A stretch of DNA of 64,000 nucleotides from Heterohyrax brucei (GCA_028571685.1 CM053143.1:138976829-139040828); one strand, 5' to 3'; shown: positions 53,600-63,965, counted from the first letter of the stretch. The notes: a model not told the origin generated them from the letters alone. Numbers and translations: made by a program.

Positions 53600-56500
53600 G
53601 TGTATGTATTTGTTCAGGTGACCACCTTTGCTTCTGTAGGGTATATTCCAAGCAGTAGGATTGCTGGATCATATGGTATTTCTATTTCTAGCTTTTTAAG
53701 AAAGTGCCAAATTGTTTTCCAAAAAGATTGTGCCATTTTGCATTGCCACCATCAGTGTAGGAGAGTTCCAGTCTCTCCACAGCCTCTCCAGCATTTGTTG
53801 TTTTGTGATTTTTTGATTATTGCCAACCTTGTTGGAGTGAGATGGTATCTCATTGTAGTTTTGATTTGGATTTATCTAATAGCTAATGATCATGAGGATT
53901 TTCTCATGTATTTTTGGCTACCTTAATGTCTTCTTTGTGAAGTGTCTGTCCATCTCCTTTGCCTATTTTTTGACTTTGTTATTATTTTGCAGTACATTGT
54001 AGATGATGGAAAGCAGATGTCAATTTGGTATGATAGTTGTCAAATTTTTTTTTCCCATTCTGCAGGCAGTATTTTAATGCTCTGGATAAATTCTTTGGAT
54101 GAGCATAAGTGTTTGATTTTTAGTAGTTCTCATTTATCTATTTTCTGTTCTGTTGTTTGCACATTGTTGGTCAGATTTTAGTCTGGCTGAGCTGTGTATT
54201 AGGACTTCCATTGTTGTCCCTATTTTTTCTTGCATGATCTTTATCCTTTTAGGTTTGATATGTAGATCTTTGATCCATTTTGAGTTAGTTTTTGTGTGTG
54301 AGATATGGATTTTGTTTCAGTTTTTTTGCAGATGGATATCCAATTTTTCCAACACCAGTTGTTAAAGAGACTGTTTTTACCCCAGTTTACAACCTTTGGA
54401 GCTTTGTTGAATATCAGCTGTCCATAGGAGGATGGTGGTATTTCTGGATTCTCTATTCTGTTCCTTTGCTCTATTCTTATGTTTTTGTACCAGTACCAGG
54501 CTGTTTTGATAACCATGGCAGTGTAGTAGGTTCTAAGGTGAGTTATGAGGCCTCCCACTGTATTCCTTTTCCTCAGTAGTATCTTACTTACCTGGGGTTT
54601 CTTCCCTTTCCAAACAAAGTTGGTGATTTGTTTCTCCATCTCATTAAAAAAGGACATTGGAATTTGTATTGGGATTGCACTGTATATGTAGATCACTTTG
54701 GGTAAAATAGACCTTTTTACACTGTTAAGTCTTCCTATCCATAAGCAAGGTAGATTTCTCCACTTATGTAAGTTTCATTTGGTTTCTTGCTTTAGGGTCT
54801 TGTAATTTTCTCTGTATAGGTCTCTTACTTCTCTAGTAAGATTTATTCCCAGGTATTTTGTCTTCTTGGGAGCTATAGTAAATAGTATTAATTTGGTGAT
54901 TTCCTCTTTGATCATCTCTTTGTTGGTATAAAGGAATCCTACTGATATATTTATCTGATATACTATATTTATCTTAGACCCTGATATTTTGCTGAACTCT
55001 TCTACTAGTTCCAGTAGTTTATTTACAGATTCTTTAGAGTTCTCTGTGTATATGATCATATCATCTGCAAATAGTGAGACTTTTACTTCTTCTTTGATGC
55101 CCTTTATTTCTTCATCTTGTCTAATTGTTCTGGTCAGAACCTCTAGCACAACGTTGAATAGAAGTGGTGAGACTGGGCATCCTTATCTAGTTCACGTTCT
55201 CAGGGGGAATTCTTTGAGTCTTGCTCCATTTAGGACAATGATGATGGTTGGCTTTGTGTGGATGCCCCTTATTGCACTGAGGAATTTCCCTTCTATTCTA
55301 TTTTGCTGAGAGTTTTTAACATAAGTGGGTATTGGACACTGTCAAATGCCTTTTCTGCATCAATTGACAAAATCAGATGATTCTCATCCTTCTTATTACG
55401 TATGTGGTTAATCACATTAATTGTTTTTCTAATGTTGAACCAGCCCAGCATCACTGGTATGAATCCAGCTTGGTCACGATGAGTTATTTTTTTGATATGT
55501 TGTTAAATTCTGTTGGTTAGGATTTGTTGAAGATTTTTCATCTAGGTTCATGAGTGATAGTGGTCTGTAATTTTCTTTTGTGGGGGGATCTTTCCCTGCC
55601 TTTGGTATCAGGGTTATGCTAACTTTATAGAATGAATTTAAGAGTATTCTGTCCTTTTCTATGTTGTGAAATAGCTTCAGTAATATTAGAGTTCACTCTT
55701 CTCTCAAAGTTTGGTAGAACTCTCCAGTGAAGCCACCTGGGCTAGGACTTTCTTTGGTTGGTAGGTTTTTGATTACTTTTCCAATCTCCTCTTTTGTGAC
55801 AGGTTTATTAAGTTGTTCTACTTCTTCTTGTGATAATTTTGGTAGGTGATGTGAATCTTGAAATTTGTCCATTTCCTCTAGGGTTTCAGCTCTGTTAGAA
55901 TATAATTTTGTTGTTTTTAATTTCAGTTGGGTCTGTAGTGACATCACCTGTCTCATTTCTTATTTGGGTTATTTGTTTCCTCTTCTTTTTTTCTTTTGTA
56001 AGTTTAGCCAATGGTTTATCAATTTTGTTAATCTTCTTAAAAAACCACCTTTTGGTTTAGTTAATTCTTTCAGTTGTTTTTCTATTCTCTCATTTGTTTA
56101 GTTCTGCTCTAATTTTTATGATGTTTTCTTCTGGTGCTCAAAGAGTTCTTTTGTTCTCTTTCTACTTGTTCAAGTTGTAGGGTTAGTTCTTTGGTTTGGG
56201 CTCTTTCTCCCTTCCAGATGTGTGCATTTATAGAGATAAATTGACCTCTGAGCGCTGCTTTTTCCGTATCTCGTAGGTTCTGGTAGGATGTGCTTTCATT
56301 CTCATTTGATTCCATTAATTTATTTATGGGATCGTTGATTTCTTCTATAATGCATGGTTTTTTCTAGCAAGGTGTTGCTGAGTTTCCAGGAGTTTGAATT
56401 TCTACCCATGTTTTTTCTGCTATTGATTTAAACTTTTACAGCTTTACAGTCTGAGATGCTTTGAAATAATTCTTTGGTTTGTATTTTCTTTGGATTTGCT

Positions 56501-57110
56501 TTATGACCTAATATGTGGTCTATTCTGGAGAATGTTCCAAGTGCATTGAAAAAGAAGGTGTATTTATCTGTTGTTGGGTAAAAAGTTCTGTATCTGTCAA
56601 TGACATTCAGTTGGTTGATTGTCTCAATAAGATCTTCTGTATCTTTAGTGAGTTTTTTCTGGATGATGTTTCCATTGCTGAAAGTGGACTGTTGAAGTCT
56701 CCTACTATTATTGTGGAGTGATTATCTCAGTTTTCAATGTTGTGTTTGTTCTATGTATTTAGATGCTCTGGTATTGGGTGCATTAATATTGTTATATCCT
56801 TTTGTATTGAAAATTTGAGCAACAAGCAGTAATCATCCTTGTCCACAGTGGTGAATTTTACTTTAAAATCTATTTTATCTGAGATTTATATTGGCACTCC
56901 TGCTTTTCTTTGCATGTTGCTGGCTTGGTATTTATTTGTCCATCCTTTGATTTTCAGTCTGTTTACATATTTGAGTATGTGTGTTTCTTTCAAACAGCAT
57001 ACGGACGGATCATGGTTTTTGATCCAACCTGTTACTTTCTGTCTTGGAGCATTCAATTCATTTATATTAAGTATAATTATTGATGGATATGTATTTCATG
57101 CAGTCATTTC
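53600..57110 (-). pseudogene. L1 ORF2 (endonuclease and reverse transcriptase), broken
   Basis: Endonuclease start with SVCCLKETH and LKIKGWTNKYQASNMQRKAG near 56900-57000; linker FISINAHIWKGERAQTKELT near 56190-56260; RT entry [20 protein letters not shown] near 55700-55760 (the usual PGPDDF is changed); catalytic FADDM at about 55057-55071; C-terminal FFNEMEKQITNFVWKGKKP near 54600-54670. A small in-frame near-duplication occurs after SGSKINI (around 54945-54985). Non-functional. Confidence 0.88.
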
Positions 57111-57559
57111 GGTGCCTTTTTGTGTGTGTTGTTGACATTTTCTTTGTTCCACTTAATGTTCTGTTCTGGGTCATTTTTCTTTATGAGTTTTCTTTTCATC
57201 ATTTTTAGTGTTGTTTTTGTGTCTGTTGAGACCCCTGTATTATGTTTCTTGTTTTGATATGTAGTATTGCTAGTTTGCTTTGAGGCTACCCCTTTTGTTC
57301 CTGTTTCATGTTCTAAGTTTAAACCATTAACTTCTGTATATCTCTTTAACATCCTCTCCATCTGAAAGGGCTATAATTACTGCAATATATCAATTTTTAT
57401 AATGTGATGATGTCATAGTTTACATGTTAAGATCTGATTCCCTAATTTTAATATTTTAGCTTTGACTGAGCTTTGCGATTTCCATAACTAAGACTCTGGA
57501 TGCTGTGTCCTGCATTGCATCCTTGAATATACTTCTGATGTTATTGATTTTCTAGTCAA

Positions 57560-58445
57560 AGAGCTTCTTTCAGTATTTCTTGTAATTTTAGTTTTGTTTT
57601 TGTGAAGTCTTTAAGCTTCTGTTTATCTGAGAATGTCTTAATTTCACCGTCGTATTTGAGAGACAATTTCGAAGGATATATGATTCTTGGTTGGAAATTT
57701 TTCTGCTCAGTGCTTTGTATATGTCATCCCACAGACTGCTTGCCAATATGGTTTCTGCAGAGAAGTCAGAAGGCCCCCTACAAGTCTTCCCTTTGTATGT
57801 TGCTTTTGATTTAAGCCGAGCTGCCTTAAAGAACCTCTTCTTATGTTTCATTTTATTAAACTTGATTATGATATGTCTTGGTATCTTTCTTTTGGGGTCT
57901 GCCTTTTGTGGAGTTTGATAAGCATTTTGAATAGTTATGTTCTCTTCTTTCATGATGTCAGGTAAATTTTCTCTAGGCAGCTCTTCAGCAATTCTCTCTG
58001 TATTTACTGCTATCCCTCCCTGTTCAAGAACTCTAATTACTCATAGATTGTTCCTCTTGATAGAGTCTCACATGCTTCTTCATTTTTTTAATTCTTTTAT
58101 CTGATTTCTCCACGTAAATGCCATTGTCAGTTGCTATGTCTTCAGTCTCACTGATTCTGCATTCCACTTCCTCAATCCTGCACTTTTGGCTTTTTATTGA
58201 ACAGTCTAACTTTGTAATTTTATTCTTGATCTGCTGAATGTCAGATCATTGTTTCAGCAGTTCATATAGCTTGCTTAATTCTTCATTTTATTCTGGTGCA
58301 TTTTGGTTAATCCCTAGAAGGACTGTATACATAATTCTTTTGTATTCTACCTCCAATAATTTCAAGCAGGCTTCTTCATATGGGAAATTTTTTGATTCTT
58401 TCTTTTGGGAGTTTTCTGGAGCCGTAGTGTCTGCTTCTTTAGATG
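57560..58445 (-). pseudogene. L1 ORF1 (RNA-binding chaperone), broken
   Basis: ORF1 encodes the trimeric RNA-binding protein of L1 particles. Visible are TPQKADPKRKIPRHIIIKF near 57860-57920, ATYKGK and SADFSAET-like PSDFSAET near 57770-57800, and, after a frame change, NFQPRIIYPSKLSL near 57640-57690. Upstream (57960-58445) a charged, lysine/glutamate-rich stretch fits the coiled-coil part. Stops are present. Confidence 0.85.
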
Positions 58446-58499
58446 GTTAGATATTGATTGTTGTCTTCACATCGTCAGAAAACTGTTCAGTTTCTCTGG

Positions 58500-59730
58500 T
58501 ATTGCACCAACAGAAGATATTGTGTAGCTCTAGGAGGGGAAAAAGTAAGGGCCCTGCTAGATGTGGCCACCAGCCACTGCTGCATTCTCTAGGTGCAGCT
58601 GACTTACGTACAGCTTCTCTGGTGAGAGAGATGCTGTCCAGCCCCACAGTGCTGCTTGGCTTGGCAGCTGGTCCCAGATGTGTCCTCAGGGGTCTTAGGC
58701 CCTACCTCCTGGCTGATGAAGATGGCAACCTATTTGTGGCAACTCTCCAGAGTCACACCAGCAGACACCATGGCATAGCTCAAAGAAGGGAGGAGAGAAA
58801 GGTGCTACCATACTTGGCTACCAGCCACTGTTGCATTTTTCTAGATGTGCTTATGTTAAAAACTTCTTTTCTGCCAAGAGAGGTGCTATCCATTGGCAGC
58901 TGGTAGCAGCTGAGCCCTCAGGGTGGCAGGCCCTGCCTCTTGGCTCACAAAGATGGTGCCCTACTTAAGAAGTCTCTTGGTAGCCAGTCAGCAGACACTG
59001 TGGCATGGCTCAGTGAAGGAAAGGGGAAATGGCATTGCCATACTTGGCTGCCAGCCATTTCTGAGTTCTCTAGATGCAATTTCCTTGAGAACTGCTTTTC
59101 TGCAGAGAGAGATGCTGTCCAGCAGTGGCTAATACCAGCTGGGATCTCAGAAGTAGCAGGCCCCACATCCTAGCTGACAAAGTTGGTGACCTACTTATGG
59201 AGTCTCTCAAGGGCTACATCCAAGGCACTATGACACTGCTTAAAGAAGGGAGTGGTTAAGGGCACCATCACACTTGGCCACCAGCTGCCACTGTGTTCTC
59301 TAAGTACGATTGTCTTAAAAACAGCTTTTCTGCTGTGAGGGGCACTGTGCAGTCAGGCGCTATTGCTCAGCATGACAGCCAGCCCCAACCTGGTCCTCAG
59401 GCATGGTTGAGCCCACCTCTCAGCTTACTAAGATGGCATCCTGCCTGAGTCACCTCTCCAGCACTGAGCAATCCGAATCTATAGCACAGCTCAGAGAAGA
59501 GAGAGAGAAGGGCACTGTTACCCTCAGCTGCCAGCTGTGCTGGATTCCCTAGATGTGACTATCTTAAGCACAGCCTCTCCATTGCAAGAGACAATGTCTA
59601 CTCAGATGCTATAGCTCCTAATGGCAGCCAGCGCTTGCCAGGCTCTCATGCTAAGCAGTTCCAGTCCCAGTCTCCTGGTTAATAAAGATGGCCTCTCAGC
59701 TGCTGCACTAGCAGAAGTGGGACACTTTGC
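58500..59730 (-). promoter_or_regulatory. L1 5' UTR with about five tandem 230-255 bp monomers
   Basis: A homologous anchor ('tctctagatgcaatttcctt'-like) recurs at 58591, 58843, 59072, 59302 and 59551; a second anchor 'aagatggc' (or one change) recurs at 58719, 58950, 59180, 59430 and 59685. Each unit also has 'tctgccaagagaggtgctat'-like sequence. On the L1 sense strand the second anchor reads GCCATCTT, a YY1-type core. By analogy with rodent L1 monomers, this is inferred to be a reiterated promoter. Confidence 0.8.
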
Positions 59731-59918
59731 ACCACCGCCTCACCACTGACAGAGGTAGTTTCCCCTTTCTGTTGCCCAGTCCAATCTCACAATCCTGTGC
59801 CTGATCTTGGGGCTCCCAGAATGTCCCTTCTGCTCCATTCAGTTGTTTTTCTAGGCCTTAGCTCTCAGAGGGAATTGAGGAGACATGTGACTAGTCCGCT
59901 GTCTTGGCCCTGCCTCCC
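59731..59918 (-). other. Non-repeated 5' start of L1
   Basis: From the 5' terminus ('aggcagggccaagacagcgg') to the first monomer. The start resembles the GGAGCCAAGATGGC start of other mammalian L1s. Confidence 0.65.
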
Positions 59919-60070
59919 CATTGAGTTAATTTTGACTGAGAGTGACCCTATAGGATGAAGCAGAACTGCCCCATATGCTTTCCAAAGCTGTAAATGTTTA
60001 TGGAAGCAGTGAGTTCAAACCACTGATCTTTTGGTGGCAACCAAGCACATATTCACTGCAGTGTCAGGGC
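59919..60070 (-). mobile_element. AfroSINE, head and body part of SINE split by L1
   Basis: 'ttgagttaattttgactgag', 'agaactgccccatatgcttt', 'ttggtggcaaccaagcacat'. It continues the tail at 52370-52402. Confidence 0.87.
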
Positions 60071-61034
60071 TTCTAAAACTTTAGAAGGGAGTTTAGAATT
60101 CATCTCATTCAACTGTCACATTTATCTGTGAAAAAAGTTCTCCTGACCCTGCCAGGGGTGTTTTTTCTTCTAAGTAAACCATGGATGGAGCCATTTCTTT
60201 GTGAGTTTGTGGATCAGCCAGGAAGAAAGAGTGCTTTAGAAAACCCGTAGTGCCACAGCAGGGCCATGGATGTGATATAATAAGTATATCTGCATATAAG
60301 TAATCTCTATCTCTGTAATGTGAGGGCATGTGTGAGGGTGTATGTGTGTACGTGTGCATGTGCATGCAGGAATGTCTTTTTGTGCTTGAGTGGGAAGACA
60401 CAGGTTGTGTGCAAAGGGCACGTCAATCGGTGCAGGTATTTAAGGTTTTCAAAGCAGTTTAAATGGAAAGACTTATCTCTTTTAACATGGCAATAAAGGT
60501 AATGTTTAAATGACTGTATTCACATATTTAGGAATCTATCATAAGCGGCATCCTTCAGATCTAGAGGACTCTCTTGTCAGGAATGCTTATTCACCTGATA
60601 GGCCATCAACATCCAGAGCAAACAAAAATTCAAGACATTCATTTGATTTTTACTGCTTGGGGAGTGTGTGCTTTTGGATTCACACATTTTATGCAGATCG
60701 GATTCCAGAGCCTGCCATAAGTGATATTTTTCCTGTCATACTACATGCTGGCAGTCCCGGAGTCCTGATCTCATTACACCGTGGAGACTCCAAACCATCC
60801 ACTGTATTTTAAACTTCATTGTGTGATCTCAGAAATTGCTCGCAGGCAAAATCTCCACAAGAATAGCAATTTGCATTTCTTATTCCACCCTTGGGAGAGG
60901 GGGCTGCTGGGAACTGCTATTTGCTACAGGTAGAGAATTCAGATAGCTGTTTGGGACTATGCTGTCACCCTCTGAACTGCCTTTCTTAGGACTCAGGTTG
61001 TCTAGCCCAATAGTTGTTAGCACACTTTCCTTAA
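60071..61034. other. No gene recognised; one 100-codon open stretch
   Basis: Repeat-poor. A plus-strand open stretch at 60510-60812 reads GIYHKRHPSDLEDSLVRNAY near its start, preceded by 'ttcacatatttag', which looks like a splice acceptor. No domain is recognised and no other exon is in sight. Confidence 0.3.
60325..60372 (+). repeat. (TG)n-rich simple repeat
   Basis: 'gtgtgagggtgtatgtgtgt' 'acgtgtgcatgtgcatgc'. Confidence 0.8.
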
Positions 61035-61046
61035 AGTGCTCCCTTT

Positions 61047-61201
61047 GAAGCCCTGGTGGTGTAGTGGGTTGAGTGTTACCACTGCTAACCAAAAGGTCAG
61101 CAGTTCAAATCCACCAAGCACTCCTTGAATACTCTAGGGGTCAGTTCTACTCTGGTCCTAGGGTTGCCATGAGTCGGATCTGACTTGACGGCACTGGGCT
61201 A
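61047..61201 (+). mobile_element. AfroSINE, short type, 12-bp TSD
   Basis: 'agccctggtggtgtagtggg', 'ccaccaagcactccttgaat', tail 'gacttgacggcactgggct'. TSD 'aaagtgctccct' (61035-61046) and 'aaagtgctctct' (61202-61213). Confidence 0.94.
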
Positions 61202-61249
61202 AAGTGCTCTCTAGGGTAGAACTTGGGAGATCTTCTTCTTTTTTTAGAG

Positions 61250-61380
61250 TGTTCTCTGGTTCATCTTCAAGACTCATCTGTAATCACTCTTCTGCCAACC
61301 TCATTACTTTCAGAAATCCTTCCTGAACTCCACCTTTTCACACCACCCAGGCAGAGCTGAGTGGTCTCCTTTCTGTTTCA
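61250..61380 (+). repeat. L2-like LINE remnant
   Basis: 'catcttcaagactcatctgt' and 'agaaatccttcctgaactcc' resemble the coding 3' region of L2. Confidence 0.45.
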
Positions 61381-61893
61381 AAAACATTTGTTGAGCTTTG
61401 CTTCGTGGCTGACCTTGTGCTGGGATGGTGTGCCAAGAACTGAGGGTCCTTGGGCAACAAGACTTGGCCTGTGCCTTTTGTGATGCCAAGCCCTCCTAGA
61501 GGAGACTGGCTTGTAGAGAAATCGTTCTAAGCAGACGGACAAGGGCAACCAAAGAAGAACACTGAAGAAAAATCCAAAGGACCCCAAGAAGGAGTGATTT
61601 GGGAGACTGGGGAGTGAAGCAGGATCAAGGAAATTTGTCAGAGGATGCAAGGTAGAAACTGAGGCTTGAAGGATCGGTACAAGTTCCTCAGGAAGACAAA
61701 TGGGGAAAGTATTCTGAGGATGAGGAACAGCGTTCACTCTTTCAGGGCATGCTTATTGAGTATCTGCTGTCTCCTAAATATCACCCTAGGCCCTGGGGAG
61801 AGAGCATGAACACAACATCCCACTCTCATGATGCTTACATCCTAATGAGGGAAGACAAACAATCACAAATATTAAGCAATAAATAAAGACGGG
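61381..61893. repeat. Old repeat remnants, family not named
   Basis: 'ggcatgcttattgagtatct', 'gatgcttacatcctaatgag' and 'aagcaataaataaagacggg' belong to the family seen at 20360 and 31320. A 119-codon minus-strand open stretch (61378-61737) has no domain. Confidence 0.45.
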
Positions 61894-61903
61894 ATAGCAC
61901 ATG

Positions 61904-62187
61904 CAAAGAGGGCAGTGGGGGTTCAGTGGTAGAACGGTCATCTTCCATGTGGGAGACCGATGTTCAGTTCTAGCCAGTACACCTCAAGGACCACTCGTCT
62001 TTTATGTTGTTCTGATGCTGAACAGGTTTCAGCAGAGCTTTTGGACTAAGGGAGATTAGGAAGAAAGGTCTGGTGATTTACTTCCAAAAATCAGCCAGTA
62101 AAAGCCCTATGTATCACAATGCTCTGATTCCCATTGTGTATGGGATCAACATGTGTTGGGCTGACTACACAGCAGCTAATAGCAACA
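61904..62187 (+). mobile_element. Composite tRNA-Gly-like/RTE SINE, 284 bp, exact TSD
   Basis: Head 'gttcagtggtagaacggtca' and 'gggagaccgatgttcagttc'; RTE 5' block 'gagcttttggactaagggag' and 'gaaaggtctggtgatttact'; tail 'tgggatcaacatgtgttggg' and 'cacagcagctaatagcaaca'. TSD 'atagcacatg' at 61894-61903 and 62188-62197 is exact, so the element is complete. It is the reference copy for the composite class. Confidence 0.92.
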
Positions 62188-62197
62188 ATAGCACATG

Positions 62198-62590
62198 TAA
62201 TGACCCTAAGACGTAAAACTGTATGATGTGTTTAGGAAACTGCAAAAAATGGGGCTGGAAAATATACCTCAGAGAATATGGGAGAATGGTAGAAAAGGAT
62301 GTACTTTCTTACTTCCCACTGCATGTAATATACACTCTTGGGACTGAGAACTCATAAATGTTTGTCCTACTGAAGTCCAAGGCTTCAGAAAGTGGGGAAG
62401 ATCACAGTAGACTTCTAGCTTTGCAACACTCCTTTGTTTGTTTTTATTTAAGCCTGGCTCTGCAGCTCAGCCTTGAATTCAGAGAGCAGAGGATAATCTT
62501 GTTTGAACTCTCCTGCAGAACCCTTCCTTATGATTAACACAGAACTCATCCCAACCTGCAAACAGAAAACAGGTGCAAAAGGGAGTCTGT
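62198..62590. other. No gene recognised
   Basis: Single-copy-looking sequence. Confidence 0.4.
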
Positions 62591-62599
62591 CTGAGCAGT

Positions 62600-62642
62600 C
62601 GCCGTGAGTCGGATCCGACTCGACGGCACTTGGCTTGGCTTG
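62600..62642 (+). mobile_element. Tail-only AfroSINE insertion, 36-43 bp, with TSD
   Basis: Perfect palindrome 'gagtcggatccgactc' at 62606-62621, then 'gacggcacttggcttggctt' + g. TSD 'ctgagcagt' at 62591-62599 and 62643-62651; it may extend to 16 bp if two CpG changes are allowed. Confidence 0.85.
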
Positions 62643-62667
62643 CTGAGCAGTTGCCATGTTTTACTTT

Positions 62668-62739
62668 TTGTCTATTATTTCCTATCTCATCAAGCATGTG
62701 TGTGTCTGGGATTTCGCACTTCAACTTTTAAGACTCTCA
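62668..62739 (+). repeat. Source of a 72-bp local duplication
   Basis: Identical to 63545-63616 except one base (C at 62715, A at 63592). Core 'cctatctcatcaagcatgtg'. Confidence 0.93.
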
Positions 62740-63165
62740 GGTTTCCCCATGTTCTCAGATTGCATGCTGGTCTTCACCTCTATTCTGTCCAATTAATCAA
62801 GGAACCGTTGGAAGATTTAAAGCAGCAGAAAAAAACAGGAGAGACCGAAGGACTACACTCTGGAAGCAGTGCAGAGGAAGGGCTTGGGACTGCAGCACGG
62901 TTGATAGGCTAGAGCAGGAGCCTGTTGGAAAGACACTGCACAATTCAAGTGAAAAAATGAAATCTGTCTAGATGAAGCTAGTGGAAGCAGGACTGGCAAG
63001 AACATAACAGATGTAAGAATCTGGGGGTAGATAAAAAGAGGAGGGCCTTGTGGTTGGTTACCTGGAAGAAAGGGCTACGGATAAGGGAGTCGTCTAGGAT
63101 AATTTCTGGATTTGGACTCAGTAACTGAGTAGGATAGTAGTGCTATTAATAAAAACAAACAAAAA
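62740..63165. other. No gene recognised
   Basis: Single-copy-looking sequence. A 102-codon open stretch ending in it starts in the tail-only insertion and has no domain. Confidence 0.4.
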
Positions 63166-63370
63166 ACAACATCTGTTCCCGTCCAGTTGAGTCTGATTCA
63201 TGAGGACCCCATGTCACACTGAGTAGAACTGCTTTGTAACATTATCTTGGTTGTAGTCTTTATGGAAGTTAGATCACCAGGCCTTTCTTCTGTGATGCAA
63301 CTGGGTGGATTCCAACTGCCAATCTTTAGATGAGTAGTGGAGTATAAACTCTTTGTACCATGCAATGACC
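63166..63370 (-). mobile_element. AfroSINE, long type
   Basis: 'tcccgtccagttgagtctga', 'ttagatcaccaggcctttct', right end 'tttgtaccatgcaatgacct'. Confidence 0.87.
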
Positions 63371-63384
63371 TCATAATAGCCAAA

Positions 63385-63535
63385 ACCACTGAACCCACTG
63401 CCGTCAGGTTGATTCCAACTCGTAGCAACCTTATAGGACACAGTCGAATTTCTCCATAGTTTCTAAGGAGCACCTGGCAGATTCAAACTGCCGACCTTTT
63501 GGTTAGCTGACATAGCACCTAACGCTACACCACCA
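63385..63535 (-). mobile_element. AfroSINE, short type
   Basis: 'actgccgtcaggttgattcc', 'aaggagcacctggcagattc', 'gccgaccttttggttagctg', head 'ctacaccaccagg'. The head runs into a hairpin. Confidence 0.92.
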
Positions 63536-63546
63536 GGTGTAGCGTT
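63521..63546. repeat. Perfect 11-bp hairpin at SINE head
   Basis: 'aacgctacacc' (63521-63531), loop acca, 'ggtgtagcgtt' (63536-63546). Confidence 0.93.
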
Positions 63547-63616
63547 GTCTATTATTTCCTATCTCATCAAGCATGTGTGTGTCTGGGATTTAGCACTTCA
63601 ACTTTTAAGACTCTCA
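63545..63616 (+). repeat. 72-bp duplicate of 62668-62739
   Basis: Direct copy 877 bp downstream, followed at 63618-63633 by 'ggcaactgctcagcaa', the reverse complement of 62640-62655. See the findings. Confidence 0.93.
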
Positions 63617-63774
63617 CGGCAACTGCTCAGCAACTGCACCTCTTAATAGGGTCAGGAAATTAAGTGGAGAGGAGGCACTGGAGAGAGAAGAGCTTAAATG
63701 AAGTCTCTTTCAAGGCTTGTTAGGTCTGAAGTTCCTGTTGGGTATCCCATGAATTTGAATATGGGAAGGGGAGT

Positions 63775-63965
63775 AATGTTTACAAACACTTTCTATGTGC
63801 CAAACATCAAGTTAGGTGCCTTCGATATATGCTCACTTAAAAACCTGTAGATAATCTTATTTCACATATGGGGAAACTGAAGTTCAACAACCAGAAAGGC
63901 AAGATGAAAAACTCAAACCCAGATTCATATGATTCCCTAATTCTGGAGTCACTCAAACAAGTCTG
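63775..63965 (-). repeat. MIR
   Basis: 'ctttctatgtgccaaacatc', 'ttatttcacatatggggaaa', 'ctcaaacccagattcatatg'. Confidence 0.75.

Larger units (their letters stand above)
52403..59918 (-). mobile_element. Full-length L1 LINE (7.5 kb)
   Basis: Runs on the minus strand from 'ggggaggcagggccaagaca' (59918) to the A-tail at 52403, bounded by a 15-bp TSD. Order: tandem-monomer 5' UTR, ORF1, ORF2, long-class 3' UTR. Many stops and shifts make it inactive. It is inserted in an AfroSINE, which dates it after that SINE. Confidence 0.93.

Noticed and set aside
58454-58906. 150-codon plus-strand open stretch
   Set aside because: Antisense to the L1 5' UTR monomers; it reflects their repeated composition.
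61378-61737. 119-codon minus-strand open stretch as a protein
   Set aside because: It lies in an old repeat remnant and no domain is visible.
62604-62912. 102-codon open stretch as a protein
   Set aside because: It starts inside a tail-only SINE insertion and crosses the duplicated 72-bp segment. No family signal.
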